Source of the DNA: Clostridium algidicarnis DSM 15099
Lineage (GTDB): Bacteria > Bacillota > Clostridia > Clostridiales > Clostridiaceae
Direction of reading: 5' to 3'
DNA: 64,000 bases
NCBI RefSeq assembly: GCF_002934235.1
Contig: NZ_PTIS01000003.1
Location: 1 to 64,000 of the forward strand
The position numbers and the translations under genes are program-made. This document shows positions 34,485-43,133 of this stretch, piece after piece. Every line of letters starts with the position of its first letter. The stretch's first letter is position 1. Below the pieces are notes generated by a model, which did no database searches, was not told the origin of the DNA, and saw nothing but the letters and a program-made list of their open reading frames with translations.

Positions 34485-35246
34485 ATGAGTAAGATTATAA
34501 ATTTAGTTTTAATGATAAGTGGTATAGTACTTTTAATTTATGGAATAATATTAAGCTTTTCAATAAATAGTATTTCTAAAATCATAATAATCATAGGTGC
34601 CATTGCCATAGTAACAAGTATTTTGAAATTTGTTTTAAAAAGATATGAAAAAATAGAGTATTTTCATTATATAGATTGCATAGTAAATGTGGTAGTTATA
34701 TTGATATTAACATCAGTAATTATTGTAGAAGGTGCTATAATCAAAGAAGGTACTGTAAAGAACACTAGTATAACAGATTATATACTGGTTTTAGGAGCAG
34801 GGTTATGGGGGGATGTACCATCAGATACATTAACTAGAAGGCTAGATGGAGCAATTGAACTTTCTAAAGTTAATGATAATAGCGTAATTGTAGTTTCAGG
34901 TGGTCAAGGTTTTGGAGAAACAGTTACAGAAGCTGAAGCTATGGAAAGGTACCTTGTTTCTAAGGGGTTAGATAAAAATAGAATAGTTAAAGAAGAAAGT
35001 GCAACTAATACTAGTGAAAACATAATATTTTCAAAAGAAATTATGGATAGTAAATGGACAAGCAAAGAAAAATACAAGGTTACAATAATAACTAATAACT
35101 TTCATTGCTTTAGAGCAAAGTTTCTCTCAAAGAGGGCTGGGATTAATTCTGTAACCTATTCTGTAGATGTGCAAAAGGCAATAAAGCCTGCTTACTTTAT
35201 TAGAGAATATTTTGGGGTTATTAAGTCTTATTTTGTTGATAGATAA
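34485..35246 (+). CDS. YdcF/ElyC-like DUF218 membrane protein
   Basis: Three hydrophobic N-terminal segments (about residues 5-25, 29-48 and 65-85) precede a DUF218 domain, the fold of E. coli YdcF, ElyC and SanA, which are linked to envelope integrity. Domain marks are DYILVLGAGL, SDTLTRRLDGAI, VVSGGQGFGE, EAEAMERYL, the ATNTSENI loop, and ITNNFHCFRAK with a conserved His. The ATG at 34485 is preferred to one at 34467 because GGAAAGGA lies 8 nt before it; length 253. It follows the pdp terminator closely, so its promoter is unclear. The substrate is unknown. Confidence 0.8.
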   Translation: MSKIINLVLMISGIVLLIYGIILSFSINSISKIIIIIGAIAIVTSILKFVLKRYEKIEYFHYIDCIVNVVVILILTSVIIVEGAIIKEGTVKNTSITDYILVLGAGLWGDVPSDTLTRRLDGAIELSKVNDNSVIVVSGGQGFGETVTEAEAMERYLVSKGLDKNRIVKEESATNTSENIIFSKEIMDSKWTSKEKYKVTIITNNFHCFRAKFLSKRAGINSVTYSVDVQKAIKPAYFIREYFGVIKSYFVDR

Positions 35247-35310
35247 ATATAAGTTTTACAATAAGTTATAAGTAAAAATAAAAGGCTTTTACAAAGCTTT
35301 GTAATAATAC

Positions 35311-35349
35311 TAGGACTATTACCTTTAAAGTGGTAATGGTCCTAATTTT
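35311..35349 (+). terminator. Intrinsic terminator after the YdcF-like gene
   Basis: A 13-bp stem, TAGGACTATTACC with GGTAATGGTCCTA, with a short loop and a TTTT tail. Confidence 0.85.
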
Positions 35350-35511
35350 ATAGATATAGATAAAAATAAGCTTAATATTTGTAGATTCACATAAAAAGTT
35401 TAAATTTAATTAATAAGCTTAATTTAAATAACAATATATACTATAATAATGAGTAATATAAGTAATTTAAATAGGTAATTTATGATATTAGAATTAACGT
35501 AGGAGGAAAGT

Positions 35512-36438
35512 ATGAAGAATATAGCTTGTTTTGATGTAGGAGGAACATTTATAAAGTATGCTTTAATAAATGAAGAAGGTAGTATTATATTTAAAGATAA
35601 GGTAGCATCACCTAAAGAAAATTGTAATGAAACTATACCAAGAGAAATGGTAAAGATAATAAAAAGATTTCAAGAAGGGCATAATGTAGATAAGGTAGGT
35701 ATAAGTACAGCAGGTCAAGTAGACTCTAAAAAGGGAGAAATAGTCTTTGCTTCAGGAAACTTACCAAATTATACTGGAACTAAATTATCAGAGTATATTA
35801 AAAATGCTTTAGGTTTAGATACTTTTGTAGAAAATGATGTGAATGCAGCAGCAATTGGAGAGATGTGGAAGGGCGCTGGAAAGGGCCAAAAAAACTTTGC
35901 ATGTGTAACTTTAGGCACTGGTATTGGTGGGGCAATAATTATAAATGGGAAATTATATAAAGGATCAGCTGGAGGAGCAGGAGAAGTGGGTCATACTATT
36001 TTAAATGAAGAAGGCGAAAAGTGTAATTGTGGTGGTAATGGGTGTTATGAAAGATATGCTTCTACATCCTCATTGATAAGGCAGTATAAAGAAAGAGCTC
36101 TTTTAGAAAAGATTGATGTGGATAAAGATATAAATGGTGAGAAAATAATGAAGCTGGTGCATAATGGGGATACTATTGCTTTAAATGTGTATGATAACTT
36201 TTTAAACCATGTTGTAAATGGTCTTGTTAGCATAACTTATGTGTTAGATCCTGGTACTATAATTATAGGTGGAGGAATATCAGCTGAGGGGGAAGAATTC
36301 TTCAAAGCCTTAAATTATAAGTTTAAAAATAAAGTTATGAGTTCATATGGAAGCTATACAAAGATTATACCTGCCGCTTTACAAAATGATGCGGGTGTAT
36401 ATGGAGCTTGTTACATAGCTTTAAATGAAATGTTGTAG
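35512..36438 (+). CDS. ROK-family sugar kinase
   Basis: A ROK (repressor, ORF, kinase) protein of 308 residues without an N-terminal DNA-binding domain, so a kinase. The ATP-binding DVGGTFIKYAL motif is at residues 8-18, VENDVNAAAIGE near 104-115 holds the catalytic Asp, and GTGIGGAIIING is near 138-149. The zinc-binding CNCGGNGCYE motif is near 174-183. Glucose, N-acetylmannosamine and N-acetylglucosamine are possible substrates; none can be chosen from sequence. The ATG has an AGGAGG site. The stop codon overlaps the start of the BusR-like regulator, implying co-translation. Confidence 0.88.
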   Translation: MKNIACFDVGGTFIKYALINEEGSIIFKDKVASPKENCNETIPREMVKIIKRFQEGHNVDKVGISTAGQVDSKKGEIVFASGNLPNYTGTKLSEYIKNALGLDTFVENDVNAAAIGEMWKGAGKGQKNFACVTLGTGIGGAIIINGKLYKGSAGGAGEVGHTILNEEGEKCNCGGNGCYERYASTSSLIRQYKERALLEKIDVDKDINGEKIMKLVHNGDTIALNVYDNFLNHVVNGLVSITYVLDPGTIIIGGGISAEGEEFFKALNYKFKNKVMSSYGSYTKIIPAALQNDAGVYGACYIALNEML

Positions 36439-37067
36439 TGGATATGAATATGAGAAAGGATTCAAATCCTGTATACAAAAATATAGCGTTAGACATTGCT
36501 AATAAAATAATAAACGGTGAGTTTAAAGTAGGAGAAAAAATAAGTGGAAGATCGACCCTTGCAGGTGTATATAATGTGTCCCCAGAAACTATAAGAAGAG
36601 CTATAGCTCTTTTAGAAGGCATGGATGTGGTGGCTAGCTTAAAAGGCAGTGGAGTTAAAATTGTATCAATATCTTCTGCAGAAAAGTTTATATCTAGAAA
36701 TAATAATAATGAAAATATAAATGCAGCTAAAGAAAATGTCCTTGATATAATTAAACAAAAGAAAAAGTTAGATGAACAATTAGAAATGAATCTAAATAAA
36801 ATATCGGATTTCATAGAAAGATTTAACAACATATCTCCATTTTTACTTATTGAAGTTAGTATAAAAGTTAATTGCAAGGTCATAGGAAAAAAGGTTAATG
36901 AAATACAGCTATGGCAATATACAGGAGCTACTATTATAGCTTATAGAAGAGAATTAAATACCATTGTATCTCCAGGACCTGATTATGTTTTTACCGCGGG
37001 AGATACAATAGTAGTTATAGGAAATGGAGAAGTATATGATAAGGTATGTGAATTAATTTATGATTAA
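36438..37067 (+). CDS. busR: BusR-like GntR/RCK_C regulator, probable c-di-AMP sensor
   Basis: A GntR winged helix (about residues 10-80; ISGRSTLAGVYNVSPETIRRAI) and a coiled-coil linker (about 95-135) precede a C-terminal TrkA-C/RCK_C domain (about 138-209; IGKKVNEIQLWQYTGATIIAYRR...GDTIVVIG). This is the architecture of BusR, the c-di-AMP-dependent repressor of the busAB betaine transporter genes in Lactococcus and Streptococcus, where c-di-AMP binds the RCK_C dimer. The next genes encode a betaine-type ABC transporter, which strongly supports the same role. The start is uncertain: GTG at 36438 overlaps the rok stop; ATGs at 36444 and 36450 are alternatives. Confidence 0.82.
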   Translation: MDMNMRKDSNPVYKNIALDIANKIINGEFKVGEKISGRSTLAGVYNVSPETIRRAIALLEGMDVVASLKGSGVKIVSISSAEKFISRNNNNENINAAKENVLDIIKQKKKLDEQLEMNLNKISDFIERFNNISPFLLIEVSIKVNCKVIGKKVNEIQLWQYTGATIIAYRRELNTIVSPGPDYVFTAGDTIVVIGNGEVYDKVCELIYD

Positions 37068-37174
37068 ACATAAAAAATTACAGTAATCTTTATAAAAGTA
37101 AATCTATAAAAATTAACATTGGTTCATAAAAGGTTCATTAAAACTTTACACAATAAAACCTTTACAGATTTTAG

Positions 37175-37212
37175 AAAGTAACAACTTTGTGTTAATATGA
37201 AGTTGTTACTTT
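37175..37212 (+). promoter_or_regulatory. Inverted repeat between busR and the transporter operon
   Basis: AAAGTAACAACTT and AAGTTGTTACTTT form perfect 13-bp arms with a 12-nt spacer, followed by a T-run. As RNA it is an excellent terminator of the rok-busR unit or an attenuator of the transporter. As DNA its symmetry and position 20 nt before the transporter's ribosome binding site would also suit a BusR operator. A GGTTCAT direct repeat (37125-37144) lies just upstream. Confidence 0.65.
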
Positions 37213-37232
37213 TTTATTTTAGGAGTGGTGAT

Positions 37233-38342
37233 ATGATAGAATTCAAAAATGTAAGAAAAGATTTTGGCGGAGAGGACATATTAAAAAATATAAATTTTAA
37301 TATAGAAAAAGGTGAACTTGTAGTACTTATAGGACCAAGTGGCTGCGGTAAGACTACATCACTTAAAATGATAAACAAACTCATTAAACCTACAGAGGGA
37401 ATTATAAGCATAAATGGAGAAGATATATCGAAAAAAGATACCATAGATCTTAGACGTAATATAGGATATGTAATACAGCAAACAGGGCTTTTTCCTCACA
37501 TGACTGTAGGTGAAAACATAGGAATAGTACCTAGATTAAAAGGCTGGACAAAGGATAAAACCAAAAGTAGAACTATAGAATTATTAGAGATGGTAGGCAT
37601 GAAATATGATGAATATATAGACAGGTATCCAGGTGAACTTAGTGGAGGACAGCAACAAAGGATAGGTGTAGCTAGAGCCTTTGCTACTAATCCAGAGATA
37701 ATATTAATGGATGAGCCTTTTAGTGCGCTAGATCCTATAAGTAAAAACCAGCTTCAAGATGAACTGTTTTCATTACAAGAAGAATTAAAAAAGACTATAG
37801 TTTTTGTAACTCATGATATGGATGAAGCTATTAAACTTGGAGATAAAATTTGTATTATGAAGGACGGTAATATATTACAATATGATAAGCCGGAAATTTT
37901 ATTAAAGGATCCAAAAGAAGGGTTTGTAGAGGAGTTTATTGGTAAGGATAGAATCTGGAATAAACCAGAGCTTATAAAAGCTAAAGATATAATGATTGAA
38001 GATCCTGTAACAACAATCGAAGGGAGAACTGTGTTTCAAGCAGTTGGCATAATGAGACAGAAAAAGGTAGATAGTTTACTTATAGTAGATAGACAAAGTA
38101 ATCTTCTAGGAATAGTAACTCTAAAGGTTATAAGAAGAGAAGAAAATGAGGCTTTAAAGCTTAAAGATATAATGGAAAGAGATATTATTTATGCAAATAA
38201 GGATGAATCTATTGTTGAAGTACTTACAAAGATGAATGAAGCTTCTATTGGATATATACCAGTTTTAGATAATGGTAAACTATGTGGATTGATCACAAGA
38301 AGCAGGCTGATAACAGTTTTAAGTAGCCAATATATAGATTAG
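37233..38342 (+). CDS. opuCA: Compatible-solute ABC transporter ATPase with tandem CBS domains (OpuCA type)
   Basis: The ATP-binding subunit of an osmoprotectant (glycine betaine, carnitine or choline) importer. It has Walker A GPSGCGKTT near 34-42, Q-loop QQTGLFPH near 80-87, signature LSGGQQQR near 133-140, Walker B ILMDEPFSALD near 156-166 and the switch His in VTHDMDEA. Two CBS domains (about 250-305 and 310-369) are the regulatory module seen in OpuCA, sensing ionic strength or c-di-AMP in relatives. The start is the ATG at 37233 with an AGGAGTGG site; upstream in-frame codons lie within the hairpin. It follows the BusR-like gene and is coupled to the permease gene. Confidence 0.92.
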   Translation: MIEFKNVRKDFGGEDILKNINFNIEKGELVVLIGPSGCGKTTSLKMINKLIKPTEGIISINGEDISKKDTIDLRRNIGYVIQQTGLFPHMTVGENIGIVPRLKGWTKDKTKSRTIELLEMVGMKYDEYIDRYPGELSGGQQQRIGVARAFATNPEIILMDEPFSALDPISKNQLQDELFSLQEELKKTIVFVTHDMDEAIKLGDKICIMKDGNILQYDKPEILLKDPKEGFVEEFIGKDRIWNKPELIKAKDIMIEDPVTTIEGRTVFQAVGIMRQKKVDSLLIVDRQSNLLGIVTLKVIRREENEALKLKDIMERDIIYANKDESIVEVLTKMNEASIGYIPVLDNGKLCGLITRSRLITVLSSQYID

Positions 38343-38356
38343 GAGATGATAATAGT

Positions 38357-39919
38357 ATGGCTTCAGTAAAAGAATTTTTTAGTTTTGTTTTATCTAGAAA
38401 AGGTGAAATAACGACATTAATATTAGAACATATACAACTTACAATTATGGCAGTACTTTTAGCAATAATTGTGGGAGTTCCACTTGGAATACTAATTAAA
38501 AGAAAAAGAAAGCTCGCAGGACCTTTAATTGGTATAGCCAATATAATACAATCCATACCTAGTCTTGCTTTACTAGGATTTTTAATTCCTGTTATGGGAA
38601 TAGGAAGTAAGCCAGCAGTTTTTATGGTGTTTTTATATTCGCTATTGCCTATACTTAAAAATACATATACTTCTATAAAAAATATTAACCCAGATATGTT
38701 AGAAGCAGCTAAGGCCATGGGTATGAGAAGAAAAGATATGTTGTTTATGGTAGAGTTACCTCTAGCTTTACCAGTTATTATGACTGGTATTAGAATTTCA
38801 GCGGTAACAGCAGTAGGTCTTATGACTATTGCAGCATTTATAGGCGGAGGCGGACTTGGTTATATGGTATTTGCTGGAGTCCAAACTGTTAATAATAATA
38901 TGATACTTGCAGGGGCTATTCCAGCTTGTATACTAGCACTTCTTATAGACTTCATTATAGGGAAAATAGAAAGGGTAGTTACTCCAAATGGAGTAAGTTC
39001 TACTAATGGAAATAACAATAAGAGAGATAAAAAAGTTTTAGGTGTAATTGCAGGAGTAATTTTAGTTGTTATTGTATTTGGATTTTCTAAATCCTTTTTT
39101 GGATCTAAAAACAAAATAGTTGTAGCGTCAAAAAATTATAATGAGCAACTAATTTTAGGAAATATGATAGCTACATTAATAGAAGAAAATACAGACTTAG
39201 AGGTAGAAAGAAAGCTTAACTTAGGAGGAAGTATTGTAACTTTTAATGCTATAAAAGCTAAAGAAGTAGATTTATATGTGGAATATACTGGTGTAGCTTT
39301 AATTAATATAATGAAACATGAGAATATAAGCGATAAAGATGAAGCTTATAAAGTAGTTTCAGAATCCTTTAAAAATGATTATGGCATTAAGTGGCTTAAA
39401 CCATTAGGATTTAATAATACTTATGCATTAACAGTAAGACAAGATACAGCAGAAAAGTATAATCTTAAAACCTATTCTGATTTATCAAAGGTTAGTGGAG
39501 ATCTTATATTAGGATCTACTATTGAATTTGCAAATAGACAGGATGGTTATTTAGGATTAAAGGATGCTTATGGGATGAACTTTAAAGATGTAAAGGCTAT
39601 AGACGGAGGCCTTAGATATACTTCTCTTATGAATGATAATACTCAAGTAATAGATGCATTTTCAACAGATGGATTACTTGAAGCCTTCAAATTAAAGGTG
39701 TTAGAGGATGATAAAGGATTTTTTCCACCTTATTATTCTGTACCCATAATAAGAGAAGAAGTATTGAAAAAGCATCCTGAACTTGAGGCGGTTATAAATA
39801 AGCTAGCAGGAGAAATTAGTGAAGAAGATATGGGAAAATTAAACTATAAAGTGGATAAAGACGGAGAAGATCCAAGAAAGGTAGCAGACGACTTTTTAAG
39901 AGAAAGAGGTCTTATTTAA
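38357..39919 (+). CDS. Fused permease and substrate-binding protein of the compatible-solute transporter
   Basis: A 520-residue fusion of two OpuC components. Residues 1-215 are a typical five- to six-helix ABC permease with the EAAKAMGMRRKDMLFMVELPLALP coupling-loop motif (EAA loop near 115-135). A transmembrane helix near 228-245 then leads to an extracellular OpuAC/QAT-type substrate-binding domain (about 250-520; VVASKNYNEQLILGNMIATLIE). Such fused permease-binding proteins occur in lactic acid bacteria (BusAB) and others. It starts 14 nt after the ATPase gene and ends at a strong terminator. The ligand is probably a quaternary amine. Confidence 0.92.
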   Translation: MASVKEFFSFVLSRKGEITTLILEHIQLTIMAVLLAIIVGVPLGILIKRKRKLAGPLIGIANIIQSIPSLALLGFLIPVMGIGSKPAVFMVFLYSLLPILKNTYTSIKNINPDMLEAAKAMGMRRKDMLFMVELPLALPVIMTGIRISAVTAVGLMTIAAFIGGGGLGYMVFAGVQTVNNNMILAGAIPACILALLIDFIIGKIERVVTPNGVSSTNGNNNKRDKKVLGVIAGVILVVIVFGFSKSFFGSKNKIVVASKNYNEQLILGNMIATLIEENTDLEVERKLNLGGSIVTFNAIKAKEVDLYVEYTGVALINIMKHENISDKDEAYKVVSESFKNDYGIKWLKPLGFNNTYALTVRQDTAEKYNLKTYSDLSKVSGDLILGSTIEFANRQDGYLGLKDAYGMNFKDVKAIDGGLRYTSLMNDNTQVIDAFSTDGLLEAFKLKVLEDDKGFFPPYYSVPIIREEVLKKHPELEAVINKLAGEISEEDMGKLNYKVDKDGEDPRKVADDFLRERGLI

Positions 39920-40007
39920 GTGTAAAATAGGATTATAGTAAATATAAACTCTAATTTTAATAAATATAAAAATCAGAGTATATATTTGATGAAAAATTAT
40001 ATCTAAT

Positions 40008-40054
40008 AAAAACAGTGCAAAATACATGGGAATTATGTATTTTGCACTGTTTTT
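40008..40054 (+). terminator. Terminator of the Opu operon
   Basis: A perfect 20-bp stem (AAAAACAGTGCAAAATACAT and its complement) with a 7-nt loop and terminal T-run, about 90 nt after the stop codon. Confidence 0.9.
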
Positions 40055-40169
40055 GGATTATAGGTTAAATAATTAATATCATAATTATTTTTCTTCATTT
40101 GTACAGAACTTTAGTGTATCATAGGTGTATGATTTATCAAAGCATTAACCACCTTAAGGAGGAGATAAA

Positions 40170-41261
40170 ATGGACAAGATAATTTTAGGAATTATATGTT
40201 TTTTCTTTATATTTGGAGGTATAGATTTTGCTATAGGAAATAGATTAAAGGTAGGTGAAAAGTTTGAAGAGGGTTTAAAGACTATGGGACCACTTGCCAT
40301 TGGGATGGTAGGTATTTATTCACTTTCTCCTCTTTTTGCTACGGTAATTACTACAATTATAAATCCTATTGCAAAACTATTTTCATTAGACCCATCATTA
40401 TTTCCTGCTATGATATTAGCTAGTGATATGGGATCTTATGCATTAGCTAAAGAAATAGCTTTTAGTAAGGAAATGGGGATATTTTCTGGCGTAATACTTT
40501 CATCTATGCTAGGTACAACAATAAGCTTTACCATACCTATGGCCATAGGTATGGTAGATAAAAAAGACCATGAGTATTTATCAAAGGGCATAATGGCTGG
40601 AATAATAACAATACCACTTGGGTGTCTTGTTGGTGGGGTAATTCAAGGAATAGATGTAGCAACTTTAGCTTGGAATTTAATGCCTATAATTATTTTTGCA
40701 CTACTTTTATCTGTAGGTCTTATACGTTACCCTAAGAAAGTTATGAAGTTATTTTCCCTTTTAGGAAAGGTAATAATAGGTATAGGGGTAACTGGACTTA
40801 TTATACAAGGTATAGATATTATATTAGGTGTTAAATTAGTAAAGGGGCTTATACCACCAGAAGATTCAATTGCAGTAGCTGGAAAAATTGCATTTGTATT
40901 AGGTGGTGCTTATCCAATGATTTCTGTAATTAGTAGAATATTTAAAGAAACATTTAGACGACTTGGAAGACGATTTGGATTGGATTCAGTATCTGTTGCC
41001 GCATTCCTAGGGTGTTTTGCCAGCAATCTTTTAGTGTTTGCAAGCTTTAATGAAATGAACATTAAAGGAAAGGTACTGTGTACAGCCTTTAGCGTGAGTG
41101 GGGCCTTCGTTTTTGGTGGACAGATGGGATTTATATCTGCTAAAGAGCCTGAAACTTTAGGAGTTTTTATAATATCAAAATTAGTAGCTGGATTTAGTGC
41201 TATGATTTTAGCTAGCGTATTATTTGAAAGTGACTTTATAGAGGAAAAGATGGAAGCGTAA
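40170..41261 (+). CDS. eutH: EutH-type ethanolamine transporter
   Basis: An integral membrane protein of 363 residues with about ten hydrophobic helices and the EutH family pattern: IFGGIDFAIGNRLKVGEKFEEG near 19-40 and the ILASDMGSYALAKEIA motif near 83-98. EutH is an ethanolamine permease, usually inside eut operons with EutABC and microcompartment genes. None of those are in this window, so the gene is an orphan here; it may feed a eut operon elsewhere. It has an AAGGAGG site and its own terminator. Confidence 0.9.
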   Translation: MDKIILGIICFFFIFGGIDFAIGNRLKVGEKFEEGLKTMGPLAIGMVGIYSLSPLFATVITTIINPIAKLFSLDPSLFPAMILASDMGSYALAKEIAFSKEMGIFSGVILSSMLGTTISFTIPMAIGMVDKKDHEYLSKGIMAGIITIPLGCLVGGVIQGIDVATLAWNLMPIIIFALLLSVGLIRYPKKVMKLFSLLGKVIIGIGVTGLIIQGIDIILGVKLVKGLIPPEDSIAVAGKIAFVLGGAYPMISVISRIFKETFRRLGRRFGLDSVSVAAFLGCFASNLLVFASFNEMNIKGKVLCTAFSVSGAFVFGGQMGFISAKEPETLGVFIISKLVAGFSAMILASVLFESDFIEEKMEA

Positions 41262-41416
41262 AATTGTAAAGTTCTCATTTTGTGGATGTGAATAGTAGAA
41301 ATATAGTATATTTAATATATAAGTTCTTAGAATTTTTATTTATTAACAAAATATTAACAAGTTATATATTATTAATATCAGCCTGCAAGGTGTTAATGGT
41401 ATTTGTTATATTGATT

Positions 41417-41445
41417 TAGCTATATATTTATAGCTATTTTTTTTT
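41417..41445 (+). terminator. Intrinsic terminator after eutH
   Basis: A TAGCTATA/TATAGCTA hairpin with a TATT loop, followed by a run of nine T. The rest of the gap up to 41558 shows no small ORF with a ribosome binding site. Confidence 0.85.
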
Positions 41446-41558
41446 GAATAAACTATTAATATAAGAACAGTTCTTGAAAAATGATGGTATAAAGAATACA
41501 ATTGGAATATACTCTAAGGTATAAATATTTTGATAACTAGAAGATAGGGGGAAATATT

Positions 41559-42938
41559 ATGAGCATTAAAGAAACTGTTAAAAAAGGAGCAAAAGATGTT
41601 ACATTATCTGCAATGGTGGATTTATTAGATAAAGATCCAGAAAAAAATGTAGATAAATTATATTCTTTAGCTAATAAATTAGCTAAAGGAAAAGAAGAAA
41701 AGGAACAAATACAGGGTGTATACAATCATTATAATAACAATCCAGTTACTCATAAATATATTCAAAATATATTAACTACTACTGATAAAAAATGTATGAA
41801 AAAGTTTTTTGTAAACTTTTTAGGAAATGCAAACTGGTATGGAATGCCTAAAAGAGCAAAGATTCTTGAAGAAGAAGGTACTAAAGTACCGTTTACTATA
41901 TTAATAAGCCCATCCATGAGGTGTAACTTAAGATGCACAGGGTGTTATGCTGCAGATTATGATAAAAAAGATGATCTTACCTATGAAGAAGTAGATAGGA
42001 TTATAGGTGAGGCTAGAGATCTTGGTATATACTATATAGTAGTGCTTGGAGGAGAACCTTTCTTTCAAGAGTATATGTTAGACATATATAAAAAATATGA
42101 TGATATATTATTTACTCCATTTACTAATGGAACATTATTTGATGAAGAATTATCAGATAAGATTAGAGATTTAGGAAATGTATTTCCTATGTTTTCATTA
42201 GAAGGTTTTGAAGAAGAAACAGATAAAAGGAGAGGTAAGGGAACATTTGATAAAGTTATGAAGGGTATGGATCTATTAAGGGAAAGAGGAGTGCTATTCG
42301 GTGTGTCTTCCGCTACATCTAGGGCTAATATGGATACAGTTACCTCAGATAAGTTTACAGACATGCTTATAGAAAAAGGATCCAAAATGACTTGGTACTT
42401 TATGTATATGCCTATTGGAGATAATCCAGATGTAGGTGCAATGCTTACTCCAGAGCAAAGGATAGAACTTGGAAAAAGGACAAGAAATATTAGAAGTACT
42501 AAACCTTACTTTACAATAGACTTTTTTAACGATGCTCCCTATGTTGGTGGATGCATCGCAGGAAAATTCTATTGCCATGTAAACTCTAAAGGAGATGTAG
42601 AACCTTGTATATTTGCTCACTTTGCCTGTGATAACGTCAAAGATAAGAGCCTTATAGATGTATTTAGAGGACCATTTTTTAAAGAGCTTAGATCAAGACA
42701 ACCATATAATGAAAATTTATTATTACCTTGTATGATGGTTGATAATACTAAAGTTATAAGAGAAGTAGTTGAAAAGACTGGAGCTTATGCAACACATCCT
42801 GGTGCTAATAGAATGATAGATAATGAAAAGTTTATGAAAGAATTAGATGATTACGCTAAAGACTTTAAACCTTATGCAGAAAAGGCATGGAAAGAAGATT
42901 TCAATTCTAAAGGAAATTATAAAATGTCAAAAGGCTAA
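41559..42938 (+). CDS. Radical SAM protein with SPASM-like C-terminus, function unknown
   Basis: The [4Fe-4S] motif C122-x3-C126-x2-C129 (RCNLRCTGCY) and the GGEP motif near residue 165 mark a radical S-adenosylmethionine enzyme. The C-terminal third has further cysteines (GGCIAGKFYC, EPCIFAHFAC, LLPCMM) typical of an auxiliary cluster (SPASM/Twitch). The first 110 residues are an extra helical region. Family members modify peptides, proteins or haem precursors. No precursor-peptide ORF was found next to it (41262-41558 or 42939-43133), so the substrate is unknown. Length 459. It is monocistronic, with a GGGGG-type ribosome binding site. Confidence 0.85.
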   Translation: MSIKETVKKGAKDVTLSAMVDLLDKDPEKNVDKLYSLANKLAKGKEEKEQIQGVYNHYNNNPVTHKYIQNILTTTDKKCMKKFFVNFLGNANWYGMPKRAKILEEEGTKVPFTILISPSMRCNLRCTGCYAADYDKKDDLTYEEVDRIIGEARDLGIYYIVVLGGEPFFQEYMLDIYKKYDDILFTPFTNGTLFDEELSDKIRDLGNVFPMFSLEGFEEETDKRRGKGTFDKVMKGMDLLRERGVLFGVSSATSRANMDTVTSDKFTDMLIEKGSKMTWYFMYMPIGDNPDVGAMLTPEQRIELGKRTRNIRSTKPYFTIDFFNDAPYVGGCIAGKFYCHVNSKGDVEPCIFAHFACDNVKDKSLIDVFRGPFFKELRSRQPYNENLLLPCMMVDNTKVIREVVEKTGAYATHPGANRMIDNEKFMKELDDYAKDFKPYAEKAWKEDFNSKGNYKMSKG

Positions 42939-42966
42939 ATTAAGATTTAAATAATAAAATAACATA

Positions 42967-43010
42967 AATAACATATAGTCTATGTATTTATACATAGACT
43001 ATATGTTATT
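42967..43010 (+). terminator. Long hairpin after the radical SAM gene
   Basis: A perfect 21-bp stem with a 2-nt loop (outer part AACATATAGTCTATGTAT) begins 28 nt after the stop. A U-run is not clear, but the stem could terminate in either direction. Confidence 0.7.
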
Positions 43011-43133
43011 ATAATAAAATTTGATGCCTAAATATTATCTTTTTTTAAGATTCTACATATGAAAAATTTGCAGTATTAATTATAAATTGAAACATAGATA
43101 TGATATACTAAATCTAAAAAAGGATGATTAAAA

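Noticed and set aside
36365-36883. 172-codon minus-strand ORF across rok and busR
   Set aside because: It is antisense to two recognised domains (ROK C-terminus and GntR winged helix), which fix the plus strand as coding.
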